A stretch of 64,000 nt of DNA from Cryptomeria japonica. Lineage: Eukaryota; Streptophyta; Pinopsida; Cupressales; Cupressaceae. The notes under the pieces are model-generated. The model was given only the letters and a program-made list of their open reading frames with translations. It searched no databases and had not been told where the DNA came from. Shown here piece by piece: positions 55,990 to 64,000 of this stretch. The translations under genes and the position numbers were made by a program. The stretch covers positions 241,679,718 through 241,743,717 of the forward strand of contig NC_081406.1 in the NCBI RefSeq assembly GCF_030272615.1, in the 5' to 3' direction. Position 1 is the first letter of the stretch, and each line of letters opens with the position of its first letter.

Positions 55990-56389
55990 GGACCCCTAAC
56001 TTACTTCTAAGATATTCAAAAGTGTCATTTGGTAATGGCTTGGTGAAGATATTTGCAATTTACTCCTTTGTGCTAACATATTCCAACACCACTTTCTTCT
56101 CTTGAGCTTCTTCTCTAAGATAATGATATTTGATAGATATGTGCTTTGTCTTAGAGTGCATAATAGGATTTTTTGAAATATTAATGGCACTAGTATTGTC
56201 ATAGAGTATAGTTACTGGTTCGGTAACTTTCTTATTTATACCTTCCAACAGTTGTTTGATCCATGCAATGTTGGTACAATTCAGTGCTGTAGCAACATAT
56301 GCAGCTTCAGTTGTTGACTGAGAAACACATCCTTGTTTCTTGCTAAGCCAACTCACTAGTCTTTCTCCTAAAAAGAAAGCTCCTCATAA
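55990..56389 (-). pseudogene. Copia-4 RNase H
   Basis: 'SWLSKKQGCVSQSTTEAAYV' (Glu), 'ILYDNTSAINISKNP' (Asp) and 'YHYLREEAQEKKVVLEYVST', followed by a stop where the 'ADIxTKPL' end should be. It continues in another frame ('IANIFTKPLP'-like). It is frame-shifted relative to the RT and follows the RT deletion point at about 56390. Close to Copia-1 RNase H. Confidence 0.88.
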
Positions 56390-57066
56390 AAGTGAAAACC
56401 AATCTTAATCAAATAAGAGTGCAATCTTTCATACCATGCTCTAGGTGCTTGTTTCAAACCATATAAAGCTTTGTTGAATTTACATACCTGATCTTTATTA
56501 TTGTTTTCAACAAATCCTTCAGGTTGTTCAGTGAAAACTTATTCTTCTAATATTCCATTCAGAAATGCAGATTTGACATCCATTTGATATACCTTGAAGT
56601 TCTTGAAAGCAGCATATGCCAACAATGTTCTTACTCTTTCAAGTCTAGCAACATGTGCAAAAGTCTCACCATAATCAATTCCTTCTTCTTGGGCATAACC
56701 TTTGCAAACTAATCTTGCTTTATTCCGAAAGACCTCTGCTTTTTCATTTAGCTTGTTTTTGAAGATCCACTTTGTACCGATTACATTTTTGTCCTTCAGT
56801 CTTGGGACCAGTGTCCATGTGTCATTCTTCTTGATCTGGTCAATCTCTTCTGTCATAACATTTATCCAATCTTTACTGTTAAATGCCTCTTTCACTATTC
56901 TCGCTTCCAATTCAAATATCAAACATGTGTTCTGTCTTAGTTTGTTCCTTGTCATCACTGGATCATTCTTATCTCCTATAATCTGACTTGGTGCATGATG
57001 TCTTCTAACATACTTGGCTAATACAGGCTCTGTAGGCTCTGTATGATCTTCTTCATCACTCGGTAA
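56390..57066 (-). pseudogene. Copia-4 reverse transcriptase, N-terminal half only
   Basis: '[19 protein letters not shown]', '[20 protein letters not shown]', '[16 protein letters not shown]' (catalytic Asp), a stop, 'QPEGFVENNNKDQVCKFNK', 'ALYGLKQAPRAWYERL', then the reading breaks off after 'IGFHF'. The YVDD palm motif and connection are absent, so this copy cannot make active RT. The junction with RNase H lies near 56375-56395. Confidence 0.88.
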
Positions 57067-58065
57067 CTAGATATTTTCTTCATTTTCTTCAACAGTTTTC
57101 TCGGTAGGACTTTTCCGTTGCACATAGACAAATCCATCATAGTCTTCTGGTTCTTTGGAATTTCCTTCATCATTTCTTTCTGCAAATTCATCAATTTTCA
57201 CATTTGCACTTTCTACTATTTTGTTAGATGATTTGATCAGACATTTAAATGCTTTGCTTCTAGAAGAATATCCTAGAAATGTTCCTTCTTCACTTTTTTG
57301 ATCAAACTTGCCATTTCTATCATCTTTATGAACATAGCATTTACTTACAAAGATTTTAAAATAACTTACATTAGGTTTCTTGGCATACCAGATTTCATAA
57401 GGTGTCTTCAAAGTACCTTTTTTCAATTGAATTCGGTTCAAGGTGTAAACAACTATTCTTATTGCTTCTCTCCAAAATGTTTGTGGAACATTCTTTTCAA
57501 TCATCAGTGTTCTAGCACAATCCACAATAGATCTGTTTCTTCTTTAAGCTATTCCATTCTGCTGTGGAATTCCCACTGCAGAGACTTGTTTTTTTATACC
57601 ATGATCATTGGAAAATATATTGAATTCATCAGATGTGAACTCTCCTCTATCTGATCTAAGACATTTCAGTTGTCTTCTTGTTTTATTTTCAACTCTAGCC
57701 TTGTACCATTTAAACATTTGAAAAGCTTCTGATTTTTCCTTTAAAAACATTACTGACATCATCCTTGAATAATCATCCATAAATAATATGAAATATTTAT
57801 CACCATAATAACTCTGAACTTTCATAGGACCATAAAGATCAATGTGCACAAGATCTAAAATTCCATTAGATGTGTAGTACTTACTTCTAAAGCTTGATCT
57901 TGTCATCTTGCCTATCTGGCATACTCGGCACAAAGCATTCTCAGGTTTTTCAAGACTTGGTAGACCTCTTACACGGTGCTTCTTACTTAACTTGATCAGA
58001 TTATCAAAATTAACGTGACAAAACCTTTTATGCCATAACCAGGTATCATCAATCTTTGCATACAA
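57067..58065 (-). pseudogene. Copia-4 integrase
   Basis: 'WLWHKRFCHVNFDNLIKL' and 'CRVCQIGKMTRS' (HHCC zinc domain), 'FMDDYSRMMSVMFLKEKSEA' (first Asp), 'LRSDRGEFTSDEFN' (second Asp; one residue missing from the usual DxGGEF), 'GIPQQNGIA' then TAA at 57544 where 'ERRNR' (Glu) should be complete, then 'VPQTFWREAIRIVVYTLNR', 'FLGYSSRSKAFK'. One frame. Ends at TAG 57067. Confidence 0.88.
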
Positions 58066-58503
58066 ACACTTATTGTGAGTTGAATCAAGGTGAAATGTAT
58101 TACCTTATGTTTGTGTCCCGGTAGCAGCTAACTTTCCATTCTTGTCATGAACTTTAACAATTCCTTTCTGAAATTCTATTCGCTAACTTGTGTTGTTTAG
58201 CTATGCTACACTCAACAAAATGTATTTCAAACCTTCAACCCAATAAACATCATTGCATCTTGCATTATCAAGAAGTGTTATGGATCCTTTACCTATTACT
58301 GGACATGGTGCATCATTACCAAATCTAACATAGCCTCCATCATAATCTTCTAACATAACAAACTTGTGTTTATCTCCTGTCATATGATGTGAGCATCCAC
58401 TATCTATAATCCAAGAATCATTAGTGTTTATGTGAGATATTAGGGCTTTTTCTTCATACCTTTCTTCATCTGATCCATCGTTGATAGCCACATAAACAAC
58501 TTC
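58066..58503 (-). pseudogene. Copia-4 aspartic protease
   Basis: 'WIIDSGCSHHMTGDKHKFV' with intact DSG, 'VIGKGSITLLDNARCNDVYW' and 'VEGLKYILLSVA'. Four stops between 58203 and about 58100, all in the gag-pol frame, in the region between protease and integrase. Confidence 0.88.
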
Positions 58504-59553
58504 CTATGTATCAGTCTCGTCTGATTTATCATTGTTAGATTCCTCATCAGCTATTAAGCATGTCTTTCTATGTCTTCTTCTGAAGTCTCGGTGTCCTCTG
58601 TAATGGTTATCTTTCTGTCTGTTATCTCGGTAATCTCTCTTTTTAGTAAAATCTTTGTCAGGACAGTTAGAAGTCATATGTCCAATCTTATCACAATTGA
58701 AACATTTCAAAGGTAGTTTTCCTTTATACTTACCTTTGCCTCTCGATAACCTTTTGGCCAATAGTTCTTGAAACTCTTCTTGCTTTCTCATTTCTTCATA
58801 CAGTTTGTGTACTTCTTCCATGTTCTTTTGAAATCTTTCACTTGCTCCACTATGATCTCCTTCAGAGTACTTATACTTTCTTTCATTGTAATCATTAGAT
58901 TCATTCAGATGAAAAGAACTAAATGCAGATTCAACTTTATTTACCGATGACCCACTGTTATCAAAATTGCTTAACTCAAATGCATGTAGCTTACCAATAG
59001 TAGCATCCAAAGAAACTGGCATATTAGGTACAGATCTCGATTCATTAATTGCAAAGACTCAGATTGCATAGGCAGGTAGAAGGGTTCTTAACAACTTACT
59101 TGTTACATCCTTTTCTTCAATAGTTCCTCCTGCTCCTTTGATTTGATTTACAATCTCCTTTAGTCTTGTACTGTACTGGGTTATGTTCTCACCTTCATTC
59201 ATCCTCATAGATTCAAGTTGTCCTCTTAAACTATCTACTTTTGCTCTTTGAACATGTTCATCTCCTCCATATACAGATATGAGCTTAGTCCACATTGCCT
59301 TTGCATCAGTACATCCTTCTAGATCATTAAACTTTGAGTTGGTCAATGTAGATGTTATTTCAATCATTGCTTGAATATGTTCTTGCTTTGCCTTTATCTC
59401 TTCCATAGTCAATGGATAGGTGCTCGGTGCAACAAAATCATTCTCCAAATAGTATATAGCATATTCTCGAACTCCTGTTAGATGTAGCTTCATCCTTTTC
59501 TGACATGTAGAGAAACTTGACTTGTTCAGCTTCGGTGCATCCCTCTTATACAT
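58504..59553 (-). pseudogene. Copia-4 gag
   Basis: ATG at 59553 ('MYKRDAPKLNKSSFSTCQKR'); the true start may be slightly upstream. 'TDAKAMWTKLISVYGGDEHV', 'ITQYSTRLKEIVNQIKGAGG' are typical copia Gag. TGA at 59059 replaces what is probably CGA. The CCHC zinc knuckle 'CFNCDKIGHMTSNC' (58710 region) is intact. Ends at a TAG (58504), after which the same frame continues into protease. Confidence 0.9.
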
Positions 59554-59603
59554 CTTTGGATCTTTAACTCAAGTGCCTTTAAACTTTCCTTTCGAAGTTC
59601 AGA

Positions 59604-59615
59604 GCTCTGATACCA
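59604..59615 (-). other. Copia-4 primer-binding site
   Basis: Minus strand TGGTATCAGAGC, 2 bases from the LTR end; initiator-Met tRNA primer. Confidence 0.92.
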
Positions 59616-59617
59616 AT

Positions 59618-61135
59618 TGATAGTTCTGATACTTAATATAAGTATAGATCCAATAGCCAACAAGATGAGAGGGGGGGGGGGGTGAATCATACAAACTTAA
59701 TCATCCATAAAAACATCAGATTCAACCTCAGTAACATACATATCAGTCATATAACCAAAAACTGTCAAACATGCAAACTCAAAAGCATATGAACAATATA
59801 AATGTCATAACACCATATTCAACGTGGAAACCCAAATAGAGAAAAACCACTGTGGGATTTCGGACCCACTAAGAAATATACTCTTCTAGAGTATGCTCGG
59901 TTAAAAGCAAATGCTGTTAAAGATTACAAACACATTACTAGATGTGACCCGGTTAAGGGATTTCCCTTAGATCTGTTAGGATCTTCACTTTGTTAGAAGC
60001 GACCTTGTCAAAGGATTTCAAACACTCAATGAGAATGTGAACTTGCTAGAGGATTTACATATAAGACTGTTAAGTCCACTCGGTTAAGAGATTTTCTGTC
60101 ACTTTCACAAAATAATAGTAATAAAAATCTATCTGCAACTTCACATCTAAAATGCTAAAGTAGATTCCTATTTGTTCAATACAATCTAGACATAGAACTT
60201 ATCTTGTCCCTCTGCTGGGCATCTGTACTCTTTTATTCTAAAAGGTCTTCAAACTTCTGTGCTCGGTAATCACTATGTAGCATCCATGTGCATACACTTG
60301 TCCGAATTCATTGTTTATCAACAGTTTCCTATTTATAAACAATCTTCTAACCGCTTAATCCTATTGATCACATTTCTGTTGATCAATCATAGCCATTAGA
60401 TCTTCAATCTTGTCCAGGTTCAATGTATTCTTCAATCTGAAAATGTTTTACCCTGCCTTGGAACTTGTGTTAGGGTATTGCGGTTCAATCTGAGCTGTAG
60501 ATATTCCTGTCAATCTTTCTTTACCATAGATTCTTTAACAATCTTCATACATGATTTACCAATCATTTAATTCGTTCCAGCTCATCAGCTTCCTTCATTA
60601 AATATCACATTTAAACATTTAATGCATTCTATTATAGTTCGGTTGTCACTCGATGAATACTAAACTTCACTCGGTAGACATTTTGCCTTAATTAACGGAT
60701 AGCGATAACCTTAGGATTTACCGACTAGGTTCCTTAGGGTTTATTGACTAGGTTCTTTGCTTGGTAACATAGTATAGTATTAACCTTTACATTTTACAAT
60801 ATATGTATGATGTTAAAACAATCTAAAACATCATGATGTCATCATTGTTTGACTCTGTAGTAGTTGCCCATTGAATAACTTATCCCCTTATTCATCATAT
60901 TCTTTCCTGTGTCTTTTACCGACTTCTTTATAATCTTCATATCATACTTCTCAAGATATGACAACATCATATTGAATTAGAAAATCAATTTCTTGACATC
61001 AATGACAAAATAATAATATCAAGATAGTAAAACATCTTTAATCAGTTATGTCCATAATCATCAACAACCTTCTCAATATCCTTATTGAAATGTCAACAAT
61101 CTTTCATTGTCTGTTATAATGTAATATTGCCAACA
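59618..61135 (-). repeat. Copia-4 5' LTR
   Basis: 1518 bp, minus-strand TGTTGGCAATATT … AACTATCA. It has the GTGGTTTTTC…TTGGGTTTCC module (plus 59821-59863) and runs of imperfect 20-bp 'AATCCTTTGACAAGG' units, as in Copia-1. About 5% different from its partner over the 135 bp I compared by eye. Confidence 0.92.
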
Positions 61136-62706
61136 TACAGGATACTATGGATACCGATTGACGAGGAGTTGGTTCCTTACGATTGAGAGGGAGATTGGGA
61201 GGCATTAAGTCGAGTGTTCTAGGATCTCGAACTAGAGATGAGGGCAGGACATGTGGCCTGGGACACCATGACAGCGACAGGATTGGTTGTACCGGCAGTG
61301 TTGGTAGGAGTGATCAATGGGTTTTTGTGTTCCGACAGGGTGACATGAGGGTTGGTTGTGGGATGGGGGAGAACTCTGGAGACATTGGTGACTGATCACA
61401 CCAGGTTTGCATGGAGGTTGTGTCTGCTAGAACACTTGTATTATTAGTTGCATCAGTTTGTGTATCATGGATCAGTGGGATTGGGACGTCGAGTGAAATT
61501 ATTGCAGGTATGGGCATATGAGCATCTTTAGAGGCAGTAGACATGGGCGCAATTATGTACATTTGTACGATATGATTACTTCCTAGCCACGGACTGGGAG
61601 GCTAGAGTATTGGCATCGAGTGATTAATGAGGTAGACGGTGTGGTATGGAGTCCTTATCGATATTGTGAGGAGTCAGAGGATGACGCAGTTGAGCTTCCA
61701 TATGTGTTCAGGAGTAGGTATTTGATCAAGAGGACATCATATGTTATTGAGCGGCAGTTGATTGACAGAGTATGCAGGCAGTTTGGTAGGATACAATGGA
61801 TGCCACGTGGCTCAGGGATGTATGCACGAACAGTGAGAGATCAAGCACATTTAGGTTCATTACTATCTTACGATTAGGCAGTTGCATAGATACAGGAGAT
61901 GGTTCTCATGCCTTGGGATATTTGGGTAGATGTGGAGGATGCAAGGATGGATGTCGAGTACAACAAATATTGTGCAAATCATCTATTTTCACGGTTGATA
62001 GATCCAGGAGAGTCTATAGAGGGTAATGGTGGGGATGGTGGAGATGATAGTGGGGATAGTGGAGGCAGAGGCAGACGACAGAGGAGGGTAGCTCGAAGGA
62101 GAGAGGGAGGAGAGGAGAGACAGGCTCATGTAGTTAGAGGTAGAGGTGGACTGCCTTTACAAGTGCTAGTAGCACAGGTTCTAGGATAGGGACAGGGACA
62201 ACCACAAGGGCACCCACAGGGATAGTGTAAGGAGGGAGGAGAGGAGGAGGATGAGCTACTATCCTTGAGAGAAATCTTCCAGGGACAGGCAGATGAGATT
62301 CAAGATCTAGAGAGGGATGTGGCTAGGATCAATAGACAACTGAGGGACACTGAGCGAGAGAGGGATCAAGCTATTTAGCATTACACAGAGGGCAGGGAGA
62401 CGAGCAATAGATGTCATTGGGGCCGGATATGCCTATGTTCTACGAGCAGGGGAGGAGATAGCCTACTAGAGAGAGTTGTATTATGGAGCTGTGCCACTTG
62501 ATCAATGGGGCTAGGAGCTTCTGGAGACCATCGCAGACTACGATGACCACTAGAGGCAGAGACAGGAAACAGGCGTCTAGTGGTGGGGTCATGGGTCCTC
62601 CACCACCACCAGATAGAGGGGGTAGGAGAGATGATCCTGGGGTGGGGACTTCTATGGATCAGACTCCATTGAGGTTGGCTGGATCCGAGGGAGGGAGTTC
62701 ATCATA
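61136..62706 (+). pseudogene. PMD pseudogene, 3' part
   Basis: Continues the PMD signature 'RILWIPIDEELVPYD' directly after Copia-4, then 'LLQVWAYEHL' (61495 region), 'WEARVLA', 'VVWSPYRYCEESEDDAV', 'VIERQLIDRVCRQFGRIQWM', 'MPWDIWVDVEDARM' (61908). A glycine/arginine-rich stretch (62030-62130, 'GGRGRRQRRVARRREGG') and a heptad-like acidic/basic region ('ADEIQDLERDVARINRQL', about 62290) follow, ending in a Pro/Gly/Ser tail and stop at 62704-62706. Many stops and frame changes. The coiled-coil tail may have mediated self-association; inference. Confidence 0.78.
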
Positions 62707-63156
62707 GGCTTAGAGGGCTCCCTATGTATCATTTTTTGTACCATTTTTGTATGACGACACCTTCGGGTGATGTTGTAGCCATATGTATATCGATATCATT
62801 GTATCATGACACGTATGATTTTAAAAATATATATGAGTTGATTCATCCTTGCGTCAACTATATGCATGTGTACCTATGTGATGCATGTTTCTATGTGTTA
62901 ATGCAATTTATGATTCTATGAGGTATGGATTCTTATGAGATTCATGTATCTATGATGCTTATGATATGGATGTAGATATATATACATGATGAAATGGTTT
63001 TCACCATTGGACGAATTTATTTCTCTTTAATTTTTAATTTTTTTGTGTGTGTGTGTGTCACAAGTTGCTTGTTTGCCAGGTTTTCACCAAGTAACGATTT
63101 TTTTATATTTTATGATTTATTTTTTTCGTATTTTTGAATTAGGATATTTTGAAGAG
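62707..63156. other. Non-coding spacer with a short (GT)n run
   Basis: (GT)8 at about 63043-63058. Otherwise AT-rich, no coding. Confidence 0.55.
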
Positions 63157-64000
63157 CTATGTGTAAAACCTGTGAAGGTGCATGCTATTAATCGGATCTT
63201 CCAAAGGTTCTCGATGAAGGGTCGAAAGATGATATGCACCTGATCCATAGACTATTGTGATGACATAGGGACCAAGCCAATTTGGTTTGAATTTGCCCTT
63301 ATTCTCTCTGTCTTGCTGATTTTTAGGATTTTCTTTGAGAACTAAGTCAACTACCTCAAATGCACAAGTCTTAACCTTATGATAGAAGCTACGAGTCATT
63401 CTTTGTTGATAAGCCTTGAGGTGATTAAAAGCAGTTTGTCGTCATTCATCCAATAGTTCTAGCTCTTATAAGTGAGAGACCTTGTAGTCTTCATCACTGA
63501 TAATGGTGCACAAAGAGACTCGTAAAGATGGTAACTCGACTTCAATAGGCAAGATAGCTTTGGCATCATAGACAAGTGAATAAGGTTTAGCTTTTGTAAG
63601 TGTGCGAACACTTGTGCGATAAGCCCAAAGTGCGGGATTAAGTTGGATGTGCCAATTTCAGCTAGCATCATCGACTGTCTTTTTGAGGATTTTGAGAATG
63701 GTTTTATTAGATGCCTCCAATTGACCATTACCTTGCGGGTAGTATTTAGTGGAGAAGCGATGGTTAATATGGAAGCGATCACAAATTTCATGAACATCTT
63801 GGTTCTTGAAGGGACGTCCGTTATCTATGATGATGGAAAGAGGGATACCATAACAACAAATGATATAGTTAAGAATGAATGTAGCAATTTGCTTTCCAGT
63901 GACCTGGGTGAGAGCAAAGACTTCAATCCATTTTGTAAGATATTTTGTGGTAGTGATAATGAATTTGTGGCCATTGGAAGAAGGATGGTGAATCTTGCCT
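63157..64000 (-). pseudogene. Gypsy-3 integrase, running off the window
   Basis: Minus-strand Ty3/gypsy integrase. From the right edge: 'HKFIITTTKYLTKWIEVFAL' (core strand 2), 'GIPLSIIIDNGRPFKNQDV' (second catalytic Asp), 'YPQGNGQLEASNKT' (Glu), 'NPALWAYRTSVRT', 'ILPIEVELPSLRVSLC', a stop near 63450, then the C-terminal domain 'GKFKPNWLGPYVITIVYGSG' and 'PINSMHLHRFYT' ending at 63157. Similar to the Gypsy-2 integrase C-terminus, so probably the same group. Catalytic D and E are present; the first Asp would lie beyond base 64000. Confidence 0.88.

Larger units (their letters stand above)
54483..61135 (-). mobile_element. Copia-4: complete copia element inside the PMD pseudogene
   Basis: LTRs 54483-55479 (3') and 59618-61135 (5'), primer site 59604-59615, polypurine tract 55480-55493. 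Flanks TATAG (54478-54482) and TACAG (61136-61140) match at 4 of 5, a decayed target duplication. Joining across it restores the PMD frame. Gag through the first half of RT stays in one frame over 1000 codons with about nine nonsense changes; the RT core is deleted. Confidence 0.93.

Overview
This window looks like a slice of a large, repeat-saturated seed-plant nuclear genome. I would guess a gymnosperm, probably a conifer, but that is inference. The sequence is AT-rich. Almost everything recognisable is a transposable element: Ty1/copia, Ty3/gypsy of the Tat type, plant LINEs with a C-terminal RNase H, and hAT-like short elements. They are nested in one another and decayed mostly by nonsense mutations. 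I see no rRNA or tRNA gene, no CRISPR array, and no clearly functional housekeeping gene.

Layout. 1-2062: 3' end of a copia element (Copia-1) with its LTR. 2440-13094: a LINE (LINE-1) on the plus strand, carrying an in-frame copia integrase fragment (3102-3646) and split inside its RNase H domain by a complete copia element (Copia-2, 5054-11597). The 5' LTR of Copia-2 contains a hAT-like element. 13750-14838: a second hAT-like element. 14.8-20.7 kb: LTR debris, a minus-strand primer-binding site and unassigned DNA, with one weak exon-like stretch. 20.76-22.57 kb: gypsy protease/RT fragment on the minus strand, split by a third hAT-like element.

24.2-32.3 kb is the most unusual part. A five-exon plus-strand gene encodes a DDE-transposase-like protein I cannot assign to a family; its splice phases agree throughout but it has three in-frame stops. 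It faces an uninterrupted three-exon minus-strand gene of unknown function. A 149-bp tandem repeat lies between their 3' ends. Behind the second gene lies a 1.3-kb array of roughly 160-220-bp units rich in perfect palindromes. Weaker related motifs lie in intron 1 of the first gene, and a cluster of GTTCG palindromes lies upstream of it. Together this may be one two-gene DNA transposon with subterminal repeats, but I did not find its terminal inverted repeats.

34.1-39.9 kb: a nearly full-length minus-strand LINE (LINE-2: ORF1 with a DUF4283-like domain; ORF2 with endonuclease, RT, zinc finger and RNase H). 39.9-50.8 kb: a minus-strand Tat-type gypsy (Gypsy-2) with gag, protease, RT, RNase H and an extra RNase H. 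It lacks the integrase core and is hit by a solo LTR that has a perfect 5-bp target duplication. 50.9-52.4 kb: a plus-strand copia remnant lacking RT. 54.2-62.7 kb: a plant-mobile-domain (PMD) pseudogene cut in two by a complete minus-strand copia element (Copia-4, 54483-61135). 63.2-64.0 kb: the integrase end of another minus-strand gypsy, running off the window.

The nesting gives relative ages: the LINE-1 and PMD sequences are older than the copia elements inside them, and hAT-1 is younger than Copia-2. Most coding regions keep one frame over hundreds of codons but carry TAG/TGA/TAA changes of the kind expected from C-to-T decay of methylated DNA.
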